From assembly GCF_900143565.1 (NCBI RefSeq), contig NZ_FREX01000006.1, forward strand, positions 187,753 through 251,752: 64,000 nucleotides of DNA, read 5' to 3'. Of this stretch, positions 1 to 8,516 are shown piece after piece (positions within the stretch are counted from its first letter, which is position 1; each line of letters opens with the position of its first letter). The notes under the pieces were generated by a model. The model worked only from the letters and a program-made list of their open reading frames with translations. It was not told where the DNA came from and ran no database searches. The translations under genes and the position numbers were made by a program. This stretch comes from Pseudovibrio sp. Alg231-02. Lineage in GTDB: Bacteria; Pseudomonadota; Alphaproteobacteria; Rhizobiales; Stappiaceae.

Positions 1-1208
1 TCCAGCGCGTCGAGCTCTTCCAGCAGCTCTTTCGCCTCAGACCAGGCAGCAGCAGGCGGCGGTGTCATAAACTTCAGCTGAGCGGGATCAGAAACACCCC
101 AATTGGCGACATCAAGCACCAGTCCGGAAAGATCACTCTCCAAAATCTCTGGCTTTTCAGCAGCAGGAAGGGCCTTCGTCTGCGCTTCTTCCCAAAGTCG
201 ATAACATATGCCCGATTCCACACGGCCCGCGCGCCCCTTGCGCTGCTCTGCAGTTGCACGAGAAACCTTCACGGTTTCAAGACGTGTCAGTCCTGTTTGC
301 GGATCATAACGCGGCACACGGGAAAGACCTGCATCAATCACAATACGCACGCCCTCAATAGTCAGGGACGTCTGCGCAATGGCTGTGGTCAGCACCACTT
401 TTCGCTGACCGGGCTTGGCAGGACGAACAGCCAGATCCTGCGCCTTACTATCCAAAGCGCCATAAAGAGGTGCAATGCTCACATCAGCAGCAACGCGTCC
501 TTCCAGCAAGGATTGCGTGCGCTTGATCTCACCCTGACCCGGCAAGAACACAAGCACAGAGCCTGTCTCTTCAGCCAATGCTGAACGAACAGCCCGCGCC
601 ACCTGATCTTCCAGCCTTCCTCGTGGATCGCGGCCAATGTAGCGCGTCTCAACCGGATACTGGCGACCTTCGCTCTTCAGGATTGGTGCATCATCCAAAA
701 GCTTGGAAACTTCAGCCGCATCCAGTGTTGCGGACATCGGCACAATGCGCAGGTCATCGCGCAACGCTTCCTGAACATCCAAAGCAAGCGCCAGCCCAAG
801 GTCTCCGTCCATGGAGCGCTCGTGGTATTCATCAAAGAGAACGGCAGCTACGCCGGAAAGCTCAGGATCATCAAGGATCATGCGGGTGAAGACACCTTCC
901 GTCACCACCTCAATGCGTGTTTTGCCTGAAACCTTGCTGTCCATGCGCACGCGATAACCAACTGTCTCGCCAACGCTCTCAGCTAGCGTATGTGCCATAC
1001 GTCGTGCAGCAGCACGCGCTGCAAGGCGCCGAGGCTCCAGCACGAGGATCTTACCATCACCTCGCCATGGAGCATCCAGCAGGGCGAGTGGCACACGGGT
1101 CGTCTTACCCGCACCCGGCTCGGCAACAAGAACCGCATTGGTGTTTTGCTCAAGAGCAGAGAGCAAGTCCGGCAGGATCGCTTCGATTGGCAAAGAGGAA
1201 GACGTCAT
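1..1208 (-). CDS. hrpB: ATP-dependent helicase HrpB, 3' part cut by window edge
   Basis: Reading leftwards from the ATG at 1208, about 402 residues stay open to the window edge, so the C-terminal half is missing. A Walker A motif (AEPGAGKTT, residues 29-37), a DEYHER motif II and a PMSATLD motif III mark a DExH-box helicase. A second RecA-like domain follows (VFLPGQGEI; TSLTIEGV; the QRKGRAGR motif VI). This order and the DE-x-HER box fit HrpB, a predicted RNA/DNA helicase of uncertain cellular role. It starts about 100 bases after glk ends, behind a likely glk terminator, so it probably has its own promoter. The family assignment is firm; function in vivo is not. Confidence 0.93.
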   Translation of the reverse strand, partial: MTSSSLPIEAILPDLLSALEQNTNAVLVAEPGAGKTTRVPLALLDAPWRGDGKILVLEPRRLAARAAARRMAHTLAESVGETVGYRVRMDSKVSGKTRIEVVTEGVFTRMILDDPELSGVAAVLFDEYHERSMDGDLGLALALDVQEALRDDLRIVPMSATLDAAEVSKLLDDAPILKSEGRQYPVETRYIGRDPRGRLEDQVARAVRSALAEETGSVLVFLPGQGEIKRTQSLLEGRVAADVSIAPLYGALDSKAQDLAVRPAKPGQRKVVLTTAIAQTSLTIEGVRIVIDAGLSRVPRYDPQTGLTRLETVKVSRATAEQRKGRAGRVESGICYRLWEEAQTKALPAAEKPEILESDLSGLVLDVANWGVSDPAQLKFMTPPPAAAWSEAKELLEELDAL

Positions 1209-1232
1209 GGGCTCCGCAAAAAAGTAGGCGTC

Positions 1233-1282
1233 AAAAAAGAGGAAGCAGCTCCACAGACCTTAATCTATGCAAAGCTGCTTCC
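1233..1282 (-). terminator. Rho-independent terminator of glk
   Basis: A perfect 10-bp inverted repeat (arms 1241-1250 and 1273-1282, AGCTGCTTCC type) lies just past the glk stop. Read on the minus strand it is followed by TCTTTTTT at 1240-1233. Stem plus T-run is the classic intrinsic terminator, though the 22-base loop is long. Confidence 0.7.
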
Positions 1283-1308
1283 AGTCAATTTGGAATTTAA
1301 GCACAAGG

Positions 1309-2352
1309 CTAATCTGCTGTCTTAGCGTCCTTGCGGTGCCAGCTACGGCCCGTCAGATCTACCAGATACTCATCAGGTGCACGGGTATAAGCCGCGAGAC
1401 CTTCAAGGGCAGGGCTTTTGTGCGTGATGATGTAAGTCGGAATAGACTTCATGATACCTTCATGCGGAGCTTTGGCCTCAAAAGCAGCCCGAAACTCACC
1501 ACCATGCAGCCAATGCGAGATCTTTGGCGGAATGCCGCCTGCCAGATACACACCGCCGCGCGCAAGATTGGTGATTGCGAAATCCCCCGCAACACGGCCA
1601 AGTGCAGCACTGAATAATCGCAGCACTTTTTGCGCAACTTCATCACCATCATCCGCCGCCAAAGGCACATCCGACGGCTTTTCATAGGTACGATGCACCC
1701 CGTCAGCCTGCAGCACAGCCTTAGCAAGGCGCACAAGGCCGGCACCACAGACAACCTGCTCAGCACCAACGCGCCCGCCAATACGCTCGATATACGGCCA
1801 GATGCGGTATTCTTCCTCACTCAGCGGACCAAGCTCAACATGGCCGCCTTCGCCGGGAACCGGAATCCACTTTCCGCAGGAGCGGATCATCGCACCAGCA
1901 CCAAGGCCAGTGCCCGGACCAACAACAAACTTGGTCGCGTTCTGCTCAGCCACGCCGCCGCCCACCTGATCCAGATCGACTGGGGAAAGGGATGGCAAGG
2001 CAAGGGCCTGTGCCTCAAAGTCGTTGAGAAGAACCACCTGTTCCAGACCAAGCTCTTTGATGAGAGCGGGAGGCTCAATCACCCAGCTTGCATTGGTCAG
2101 AGCGATCCGGTCGCTGGAAACGGGAGCAGCAACAGCCAACACCGCAGATCGTGGCGCAGCGTAGCCTTGTTCCAGAACTCCGGCACGAATGGCATCCTGA
2201 ATGGTTGCATGCGCCTTCGTTCCTTCCTGACCACAAAGCTTGGTTGGCTCATTGGGGCCTTCTATCAACGCAAAGCGAGCATTCGTGCCGCCGATGTCAG
2301 CGACAAGGACCGGGTAGGGTAGGTTTCTTGTAAGCGGAGCAGAGTGCAGCAT
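1309..2352 (-). CDS. glk: Glucokinase
   Basis: This 347-residue protein has the N-terminal phosphate-binding motif of bacterial glucokinases (VADIGGTNARF, about residues 18-28), the LNDFEAQA segment and GPGTGLG and GEGGHVEL motifs. These are diagnostic of the Glk (not ROK) family that phosphorylates glucose with ATP in the cytoplasm. It lies 14 bases downstream of mgsA on the same strand, so the two are probably one transcript controlling entry to and overflow from glycolysis. No clear Shine-Dalgarno precedes the ATG at 2352, which fits coupled translation from mgsA. A terminator-like hairpin follows the stop. The length is slightly above the usual 320-340. Confidence 0.95.
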   Translation of the reverse strand: MLHSAPLTRNLPYPVLVADIGGTNARFALIEGPNEPTKLCGQEGTKAHATIQDAIRAGVLEQGYAAPRSAVLAVAAPVSSDRIALTNASWVIEPPALIKELGLEQVVLLNDFEAQALALPSLSPVDLDQVGGGVAEQNATKFVVGPGTGLGAGAMIRSCGKWIPVPGEGGHVELGPLSEEEYRIWPYIERIGGRVGAEQVVCGAGLVRLAKAVLQADGVHRTYEKPSDVPLAADDGDEVAQKVLRLFSAALGRVAGDFAITNLARGGVYLAGGIPPKISHWLHGGEFRAAFEAKAPHEGIMKSIPTYIITHKSPALEGLAAYTRAPDEYLVDLTGRSWHRKDAKTAD

Positions 2353-2366
2353 TTATAAGTGTGACT

Positions 2367-2795
2367 TTATTGTTGGCTGGAAATTTCTGGTGTTTGCGAG
2401 GAAGTGGAAAGTCCCGCCAAGCGTGCAGAGCGCAAAATGATGTCTGCTGTACTGCGGTTCAACGCCATTGGAATATCGTAGACCAGCGCCAGGCGCATCA
2501 ATGCTTTCACATCCACATCATGCGGCATTGGGGAGAGGGGGTCGACGAAGAAGAACAGACCATCCAGAGCGCGGTCAGCAATCATTGCGCCAATCTGCTG
2601 GTCACCACCAAGCGGGCCGCTTTTCATGCGTTCTACATCCAGAGATGGGCATGCATCCTGAATACGGCCACCCGTTGTCCCCGTCGCAAAGAGCTTATAG
2701 TCAGCGAGTTTGCTTTCGTGCAATTTGGCAAACGCGACCATTTCGTCTTTTTTTGCATCGTGGGCGATAAGGGCGAGAGTTCTACGCTCGGTCAT
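2367..2795 (-). CDS. mgsA: Methylglyoxal synthase
   Basis: From the ATG at 2795 the product is 142 residues. It carries the family signatures [12 protein letters not shown] at the N-terminus, ATGTTGGRI, the catalytic-Asp segment [11 protein letters not shown] and the [18 protein letters not shown] block. The enzyme converts dihydroxyacetone phosphate to methylglyoxal, a bypass that releases phosphate when triose phosphates accumulate. I chose 2795 rather than the longer frame at 2873 because GGAG lies just upstream of it and the family starts close to the IAHD motif. It precedes glk by 14 bases, suggesting co-transcription, a pairing I associate with rhizobial genomes. Confidence 0.93.
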   Translation of the reverse strand: MTERRTLALIAHDAKKDEMVAFAKLHESKLADYKLFATGTTGGRIQDACPSLDVERMKSGPLGGDQQIGAMIADRALDGLFFFVDPLSPMPHDVDVKALMRLALVYDIPMALNRSTADIILRSARLAGLSTSSQTPEISSQQ

Positions 2796-2876
2796 TTGGG
2801 CTCCGTCAACACGTCGCTGGAGCGCATCCCTGAAAGGTGGTTCCGTTTTTCGGAGAGGGACACGCAGAAACAAAAA

Positions 2877-2915
2877 CTTAGAGCTTGCCTGAAACTGTGC
2901 ACGGCATGCTCTAAG
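2877..2915. repeat. Short palindromic intergenic element
   Basis: Outer arms CTTAGAGC and GCTCTAAG (2877-2884, 2908-2915) enclose an inner GCC/GGC pair, forming a cruciform-like hairpin upstream of mgsA. Its AGAGC...GCTCT ends resemble the element at 15417-15456. Such small palindromes are common between genes in rhizobial relatives. It has no coding capacity. Confidence 0.55.
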
Positions 2916-3056
2916 TCTCTTGGGATTACTTATCCTTTAGCGCGTCTTGACAGGCTTTGAAAGAGTCAACTTGCGCCGTTTGTACCTGATATCTGAGCGG
3001 CGACAAACGGCAGCAGGTCATACACAGGTTTCCGAAACATTTCGGAGCCAGCAGCA

Positions 3057-3881
3057 TCAGTCGAACAAAGAGCACATGACCATATCTCTGCGTGACTTGG
3101 CGCGGATGAATTTAGGTTTGTCATCGACAAGACCGGCAATCTCCAGCACAAGCTTCATGCGGATGGCATCACTGAAGCCTTCCTTGGAACGGACTGGAAT
3201 CGAAAATGCCCCAGGTCCACCAATGACGCAATCTTCATAGTAATGGTCCAGATGCAGCATGGATTGCCACGAAATGCTCTCTTCCTTCAGCATCAAAGGC
3301 AGACCGTTGACTGTCATGCCCTGCGCGATTGCAGCATCACGTGCTTCGGTGACAGCGCTGCCCTGATTGTTCGGACCATCGCCGGAGATGTCGATGACCT
3401 GACGCATGCCGTTGTATTCGTTCGCGATGACCAGATTGACCGCCTGTGTCAGCGCGGAGGAGATGGAAGTGCGTTGCACCCGGCGCAAGGGGGCTTCGGC
3501 AATCTTGCCTGCAAACTTACCCGCGGTTGCCTCGTCCGAAATAATGGTCCAGTCCGCAACAACAAAGTGCTCGTCTTTGCCACCCCACTCCATGTAGGCG
3601 ACAGCAATGCGACCGATGGGGCCGTATTTGATCGCATCAAGCACTTCGTCAGATGTCAGTGCCGCAACATACCCTTCTCTTTGAATGCGCTGTTCCTCTG
3701 GATCCATGCTTTGAGAAATGTCCACGGCCAGAACCAGTTCAAGGTCCACCTCCTTGGACATATCGAAGTTCAAAGATGCATGAGTATTGGAAGTCGCCAG
3801 GATGGGGGTAGAAAACAAGAAACCACCAAGTGCGAATGCGCCCGCAATCGCAGTGAGGGGTTTTGTGCACATGGGCCGCAT
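3057..3881 (-). CDS. Secreted VWA-like protein, DUF1194 family
   Basis: The 274-residue product begins with a signal peptide (positive MRPMCTK, then a hydrophobic AIAGAFALGGFLF stretch). It is followed by a von Willebrand factor A-like domain: DLELVLAVDISQSMD holds the DxSxS metal-site motif, and DISGDGPNNQG is the downstream acidic motif. This matches DUF1194, exported proteins of unknown role probably binding a divalent cation and a protein partner. I start at 3881 because AAGGAGG sits six bases upstream; longer frames lack this. The C-terminus (SRRDMVMC) contains a Cys. It stands alone, with a 680-base spacer upstream, so neighbours give no functional clue. Confidence 0.85.
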   Translation of the reverse strand: MRPMCTKPLTAIAGAFALGGFLFSTPILATSNTHASLNFDMSKEVDLELVLAVDISQSMDPEEQRIQREGYVAALTSDEVLDAIKYGPIGRIAVAYMEWGGKDEHFVVADWTIISDEATAGKFAGKIAEAPLRRVQRTSISSALTQAVNLVIANEYNGMRQVIDISGDGPNNQGSAVTEARDAAIAQGMTVNGLPLMLKEESISWQSMLHLDHYYEDCVIGGPGAFSIPVRSKEGFSDAIRMKLVLEIAGLVDDKPKFIRAKSRRDMVMCSLFD

Positions 3882-4413
3882 TTTCAGCCTCCTTTTTTGC
3901 AAGGTTCAGGGTGTCCCGGTCACGGACCTCCCCGCCTCAATTTTTTTGTTTTGCTGCAATCGGCACTGAGCTAACGAAAACAGGTTACATCCATAGTATT
4001 CCCACGGTCATCCATGAATGTGGAAGACCATTCACTAGCATTGATATATATAGGGTTGTATTAAGCTGGCTCTGCGGAAAATAACTGTTTGATTTGCCAG
4101 TAAACGCAATCTGAAGATTTTGCGGCGACAAATGTTGTGTCAGTTAGTGCGTTGAAAATATTTTGTTTATTTTACAAATATTGAGAGTTGATCAAATGTT
4201 ACATAAAGTTGATTAATTTCTTCATGATCGCTTTGCAAATTTGACCTGAGACGTGAGTCGTAACCTAAGTAATTTCCGCAAGTACTTGAATTGAAACTAT
4301 TTGATTTTATTAGTATGGCAAAAACAGTGGTTTAGTTAGCTAGCAATAAGATTCTGCAAATCGCGCAGTTTATTTCCTTGACCTTCCGTTTCACCTAATG
4401 CAAATGTGTGGTT

Positions 4414-4444
4414 GAAATATTTCTCACGTGGTGAAGAAATATTC
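4414..4444. promoter_or_regulatory. Imperfect dyad, candidate operator
   Basis: Arms GAAATATTTCTCAC (4414-4427) and GTGAAGAAATATTC (4431-4444) are reverse complements apart from a one-base slip, centred on a short CACGTG-like core. It lies about 120 bases upstream of the SorC/DeoR-type regulator. SorC-family proteins bind dyads of this sort, so an autoregulatory operator is a reasonable inference. Confidence 0.4.
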
Positions 4445-4462
4445 TTCTCTGATTTGGGGGAG

Positions 4463-4487
4463 TGCTCAGAAGCTCTGAAACTGAGCA
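4463..4487. promoter_or_regulatory. Inverted repeat upstream of the SorC regulator
   Basis: Perfect 7-bp arms TGCTCAG (4463-4469) and CTGAGCA (4481-4487) are separated by 11 bases, about 75 bases before the start codon. It could be an operator half of the region at 4414-4444 or a hairpin in the 5' leader. No T-run follows, so it is not an obvious terminator. Confidence 0.35.
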
Positions 4488-4561
4488 TTTCGGTAGGAAA
4501 ATTGGGAATGGATTCTGGAGATATTTCCAGAAAGCCATATAGGAATATAAGAGGCTAGACC

Positions 4562-5542
4562 ATGAAGGCAGACGAATGGACCACATCTTTGGCCATTAGG
4601 GCCGCTTGGATGTCTTTCATTGGCCGAAGCACTCAGGGAGAGATTGCTGGCCGCCTTGGGGTTTCTCCTGCAAAAGTTCATCGCCTAATAGCACATGCTC
4701 AAAAAGAAGGCTTGATAAAATTTCATATCGAAGCCCGGCCTTCTGAATGCGTTGAATTAGAACAATTTCTCTGTAAGCGAATGAATCTGGAAAATTGCTT
4801 TATTGCTCCGGATCTTGGCAGCGGTGACGAAACAGACTCTTTCACTGCAGTTTCATCTTTTGCTGGCCAATACCTTCATTCACTTTTTACAACGAATCCA
4901 CCTAAGCGCATTGGCGTAGGCATGGGGCGCACGCTCCAGTCCACCATCGAGGCGATGCCTCGTGTTCACCTTCCTGAGCTTGAGCTGCTGTCCGTATCCG
5001 GCTCGCTCACCCGTCGTCTTTCTGCCAACCCGTATGATGTTGTGCAGCAGCTATGTGCGAAGACAGGCGGTGAAGGTTTCTATCTTCCTGTTCCTTATAT
5101 TGCTGAAACCAAAGCAGAAAGAGACACCTTTGTGTCTCAGGGCGCTGTTCAGGAGCTGCTCGCAAGAGCGAAGGCCGCAGAACTCTTCATCATCGGCATC
5201 GGGTCCGTTGAGAAGGAAGGCCACCTTGTTCAACGCAAGCTGATTACCTCTGAAGAACGTGAAGAGCTGCTGGAAAGCGGCGCTTGTTCTGACGTGATGG
5301 GCCGCTTTGTCGACATTGACGGCAACGAAGTGGCCTGTTCTCTAAACGAAAAAGCAGTTGGTTTGCACTTTGATGACGTCCGCAAGGCGCATGTTGTCGC
5401 GATCGTTGGCGGTTACCGCAAGGCGAAAGCAACACTGGCAGCATTGGCGACCGGCATCATCAAGGATCTGATCATCGATGAGGTTTTGGCCAGAGAACTC
5501 GCTGGCCTGCTGAAAGAGAACGAGCTCGAAGCAACGACATAA
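4562..5542 (+). CDS. SorC/DeoR-type sugar-phosphate-responsive transcriptional regulator
   Basis: The 326-residue product has an N-terminal helix-turn-helix (QGEIAGRLGVSPAKVHRLI, about residues 25-43) and a long sugar-phosphate-binding domain (FGVGMGRTL-like IGVGMGRTL; LFIIGIGSV; LNEKAVGLHFDDVR). This is the SorC family, which includes Bacillus subtilis DeoR, the deoxyribose-5-phosphate-responsive repressor of nucleoside catabolism. The gene heads a nucleoside uptake and deo cluster on the same strand, so by context it is the local regulator, with a pentose phosphate as likely effector. The ATG at 4562 follows an AGGAATATAAGAGG stretch. Family is firm; target and effector are inferred from neighbours. 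Confidence 0.88.
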   Translation: MKADEWTTSLAIRAAWMSFIGRSTQGEIAGRLGVSPAKVHRLIAHAQKEGLIKFHIEARPSECVELEQFLCKRMNLENCFIAPDLGSGDETDSFTAVSSFAGQYLHSLFTTNPPKRIGVGMGRTLQSTIEAMPRVHLPELELLSVSGSLTRRLSANPYDVVQQLCAKTGGEGFYLPVPYIAETKAERDTFVSQGAVQELLARAKAAELFIIGIGSVEKEGHLVQRKLITSEEREELLESGACSDVMGRFVDIDGNEVACSLNEKAVGLHFDDVRKAHVVAIVGGYRKAKATLAALATGIIKDLIIDEVLARELAGLLKENELEATT

Positions 5543-5611
5543 GTTGGGAGTCTGTTCTTCTTAAGGGAGAGTCCTTTCCGCTCTACGGGAAGATATAATA
5601 AGGAAGAAACC

Positions 5612-6610
5612 GTGAAAACCACAACAATCCTCGGTGCAGTTGCTTTAGCAGCAGTCATGACGACTGGAGCTATGGCAGAAACTTTCAAGCCCGCAGTCGT
5701 TTATGATTTCGGCGGTCGTAATGACCGGTCTTTCAATGAAGCAGCTTACAAAGGCGCGTTGCAGTTCGAAGAACGCACAGGCATCAAGTTCCGCGATTTT
5801 GAGATCCAGAATCCATCTCAGCGTGAACAGGCTCTGCGTAATTTCGCGCGACGTGGTCTCGATCCAATCATCACGATTGGTTTCGCTCAGGCAGCTGCAC
5901 TGGAGAAAGTTGCTAAGGAATTTCCTGACACGCACTTCGCAATCGTTGATTCCGTTGTAGACCTGCCAAACGTACGTTCCATTGTCTTCAAAGAAGGTGA
6001 AGGTTCGTTCCTCGTTGGTCTTCTGGCTGCAATGTCAACTGAATCCGACACCATTGGTTTTGTTGGCGGTATGGACATTCCGCTGATCCGCAAGTTTGCA
6101 TGTGGTTACAAGCAGGGCGCGAAATACGCGAAGCCTGACATTGAAATCATCGAAAACATGACCGGAACCACCGGCGCAGCATGGACTGACCCACTTAAGG
6201 GCGGTGAACTTGCTCGTTCACAGTTCGCGCGTGGCGCAGATGTTGTGTTTCATGCTGCAGGCTTGACCGGCACTGGCGTTCTTCAGGCAGCAGCAGATGA
6301 AGGCAAGCTGGGCATCGGTGTGGATTCCAACCAGAACCACCTGCATCCGGGTTCTGTTCTGACTTCCATGATCAAAGCGGTAGATGTTGCTGTCGATAAG
6401 ACGCTGACAGATGCTAAAGAAGGCAAGTGGACTTCAGGTGTTGAAGTTCTCGGCCTTGCTGAGAATGGTGTTTCCTGGTCTTACGACGAGTATAACAAGC
6501 CTCTCATCACAGCAGAAATGCAGTCTGCAGTTGAACAGGCAAAGATGGATATTATTTCTGGCAAAGTAGAAGTTCACGATTACATGGTGGATTCTACCTG
6601 TCCGTTCTAA
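5612..6610 (+). CDS. BMP-family ABC transporter substrate-binding protein (nucleoside type)
   Basis: Starts at GTG 5612 with AAGGAAG six bases upstream. The 332-residue protein has a signal peptide ending about AMA-E (residues 20-23), then the basic-membrane-protein fold: VVYDFGGRNDRSFNEAAYKG start motif, GFAQAAALEKVAKEFPD, VGLLAAMSTESDTIGFVGG and FHAAGLTGTGV. BMP proteins are periplasmic receptors for purine nucleosides in ABC systems such as Treponema PnrA and related uptake systems. The next genes encode the matching ATPase and two permeases, and then nucleoside-degrading enzymes, so nucleoside import is the likely job. A hairpin with T-run follows its stop, which may let it be made in excess over the membrane parts. 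Confidence 0.92.
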   Translation: MKTTTILGAVALAAVMTTGAMAETFKPAVVYDFGGRNDRSFNEAAYKGALQFEERTGIKFRDFEIQNPSQREQALRNFARRGLDPIITIGFAQAAALEKVAKEFPDTHFAIVDSVVDLPNVRSIVFKEGEGSFLVGLLAAMSTESDTIGFVGGMDIPLIRKFACGYKQGAKYAKPDIEIIENMTGTTGAAWTDPLKGGELARSQFARGADVVFHAAGLTGTGVLQAAADEGKLGIGVDSNQNHLHPGSVLTSMIKAVDVAVDKTLTDAKEGKWTSGVEVLGLAENGVSWSYDEYNKPLITAEMQSAVEQAKMDIISGKVEVHDYMVDSTCPF

Positions 6611-6622
6611 TCTAATGGAAAG

Positions 6623-6650
6623 TGCCCGCACTATCTGGTGTGGGCATTTT
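6623..6650 (+). terminator. Intercistronic hairpin with T-run after the binding-protein gene
   Basis: Arms TGCCCGCAC (6623-6631) and GTGTGGGCA (6638-6646) pair over 9 bp with one G-T wobble around a TATCTG loop, followed by TTTT. It starts 13 bases after the binding-protein stop. As the downstream ATPase and permease belong to the same transporter, a partial terminator or 3'-end stabiliser is more likely than a complete stop. Confidence 0.65.
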
Positions 6651-6916
6651 CGCTTACGGTGGTTCTTCGGAACGACCACTCCTTCCAGACTTTCGGTCTT
6701 GAAGGGATTTATGAGGGACTTGCGCCCCTGTAGCCCGAGTAGAGTTTTCAGCCTTTGGGAGCGAAGGTTGAAGGGGAAACGAGGATAACTGCATTGGGAT
6801 CTGTTCTCTGCTTCTCCTGGGGGTGGGGCAACGCTTTTGAAACGGTGTACTTCGAAAGCAAGAACGAGATTGATGCGCAAGTTATTGATTTGATAGACCA
6901 GAAAGGCCGGGCAACA
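6651..6916 (+). other. Leader region before the transporter ATPase, with a second hairpin
   Basis: The gap between binding protein and ATPase totals about 306 bases. Beyond the first hairpin it contains another, arms CCTTCCAGAC (6681-6690) and GTCTTGAAGG (6696-6705), 10 bp with one mismatch and a TTTCG loop. The frame of the ATPase stays open back to an ATG at 6755, but the 54 extra residues look unlike the family N-terminus. Confidence 0.45.
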
Positions 6917-8455
6917 GTGGCTGAAAGCAATGTACCTGCCATCGAGTTAATTGGCGTAAGTAAAAGTTTTGGGCCTGTTCAAGCAAACAAGGACATTGAC
7001 CTTGTTGTAGGAAAAGGGTCCATTCACGGCATCATTGGGGAGAACGGAGCGGGCAAATCCACCTTGATGTCGATCCTCTACGGTTTTTACCATGCCGATA
7101 GCGGAACAATTAAGATCGATGACAAGACAACCACTATTCCTGATTCGAAGAGCGCGATTGCGCAGGGCATCGGTATGGTGCACCAGCATTTTATGCTCGT
7201 CGATCCATTCACAGTTCTAGAAAACGTTATTCTTGGCGCTGAGGGCGGCGCACTGTTGAAAGATGGTGTAGCAAACGCACGTCGCGAACTTAAGCGTTTG
7301 GCAGACGAATACGACATGACAATTGACCCGGACGCAGTCGTGGGTGAGTTGCCAGTTGGTTTGCAGCAGCGAGTAGAGATCCTGAAGGCTCTGTACCGTG
7401 GTGCAGACATTCTCATTCTTGATGAGCCGACCGGTGTTTTGACACCATCTGAGGCTGATCACCTCTTCCGCATTCTTCGCGTACTGCGCGATCAGGGTAA
7501 AACAGTTCTGCTGATCACCCACAAACTGCGTGAGATCATGGATGTAACCGATACGGTGTCCGTGATGCGTCGTGGTGAAATGGTGGCCTCTCGCAAAACT
7601 GCTCAAACCTCCATGGAAGAACTGGCTGAACTTATGGTTGGCCGCAGTGTTCTTCTGGAAGTGGACAAGCCTGAAGTCGAAGTTGGCAAGCCTCTCCTCA
7701 AAGTGGAAGGCCTCAACGTTCGGGATGATCGCGGCGTGATGCGCGTGAAGGATGTTTCCTTCGAAGTGCGTGCAGGTGAAGTTCTTGGTATCGCAGGCGT
7801 TTCCGGTAACGGTCAGTCTGAGCTCCTCGCAGCTCTTTCCGGCATCACCCGCGCCGAAAGCGGCAAGATGGAGCTGTCAGGCGAGTCGTTGGACCTCTCA
7901 GCGGCACATAATGCAGCTGAAATGCGCACCAAGGGAATGAGCCACGTACCTGAAGATCGCCACCGGATGGGGCTGGTCAACAAGTTCGCAGAATATGAGA
8001 ACTCCATTCTCGGCTACCATCGCGAACCGAAATACTCAAAAGGTATGTTCCTCAATAAAGATGCGATCCGTAAGGAAGCTAAGGAACGCATTGAGAAATA
8101 CGACATTCGCCCTCCAACCACCGAAATGACAGCTGCAAAGTTCTCTGGCGGTAACCAGCAGAAAATCGTTCTGGCACGTGAAATTGAGTGTAACCCGGAC
8201 GTTCTTCTGATCGGTCAGCCGACACGCGGTGTTGATATCGGTGCGATTGAGTACATCCACAACCGGATCATGGACATGCGCGCGCAGGGCAAAGCTGTCC
8301 TTCTTGTATCCGTGGAGCTTGAAGAAATTCGTTCACTCTCCGACCGCATCATTGTCATGTTTGATGGCAACGTGGTTGGTGAACGCGGGCCAGAAGCAAC
8401 AGAGCAGGATCTTGGTCTTCTCATGGCTGGTGTCAATCAAGAGGCAGCAGAATGA
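6917..8455 (+). CDS. Nucleoside ABC transporter, duplicated ATP-binding protein
   Basis: From GTG 6917 the protein has 512 residues and two ABC domains in tandem, as in sugar/nucleoside importers of the RbsA/MglA type. Domain one has Walker A GENGAGKST (41-49) and Walker B LILDEPTGVLTP. Domain two has a degenerate Walker A (GVSGNGQSE), an intact signature FSGGNQQK and an altered Walker B (LLIGQPTRGVD, Gln for Asp), the usual asymmetry of this family. I chose the GTG because AAAGG lies eight bases upstream and family members begin just before IELIGVSKSFG. An ATG at 6755 would add 54 residues. It energises uptake with the two permeases that follow. Confidence 0.92.
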   Translation: MAESNVPAIELIGVSKSFGPVQANKDIDLVVGKGSIHGIIGENGAGKSTLMSILYGFYHADSGTIKIDDKTTTIPDSKSAIAQGIGMVHQHFMLVDPFTVLENVILGAEGGALLKDGVANARRELKRLADEYDMTIDPDAVVGELPVGLQQRVEILKALYRGADILILDEPTGVLTPSEADHLFRILRVLRDQGKTVLLITHKLREIMDVTDTVSVMRRGEMVASRKTAQTSMEELAELMVGRSVLLEVDKPEVEVGKPLLKVEGLNVRDDRGVMRVKDVSFEVRAGEVLGIAGVSGNGQSELLAALSGITRAESGKMELSGESLDLSAAHNAAEMRTKGMSHVPEDRHRMGLVNKFAEYENSILGYHREPKYSKGMFLNKDAIRKEAKERIEKYDIRPPTTEMTAAKFSGGNQQKIVLAREIECNPDVLLIGQPTRGVDIGAIEYIHNRIMDMRAQGKAVLLVSVELEEIRSLSDRIIVMFDGNVVGERGPEATEQDLGLLMAGVNQEAAE

Positions 8456-8516
8456 TCATGAATTCCCTGTTTAACAACAAAATTTGCTTTGACCTGACAT
8501 TTGGGGGAACACAGAA

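Larger units (their letters stand above)
3882..4561. other. AT-rich spacer between DUF1194 and the SorC regulator
   Basis: About 680 bases with no convincing coding frame. It is clearly AT-richer than its flanks. It must hold the divergent promoters of the DUF1194 gene (leftward) and the SorC regulator (rightward). The right third carries two dyad elements (4414-4444 and 4463-4487), annotated separately. I see no RNA gene in it. Confidence 0.6.

Noticed and set aside
3882-4561. tRNA or small-RNA gene in the long AT-rich spacer
   Set aside because: No cloverleaf or T-tailed small-RNA structure could be recognised; only dyads near the regulator stood out.
6755-6916. Longer N-terminus for the transporter ATPase
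   Set aside because: The extra 54 residues are unlike the family start, and a GTG with an upstream AAAGG fits the normal N-terminus better.
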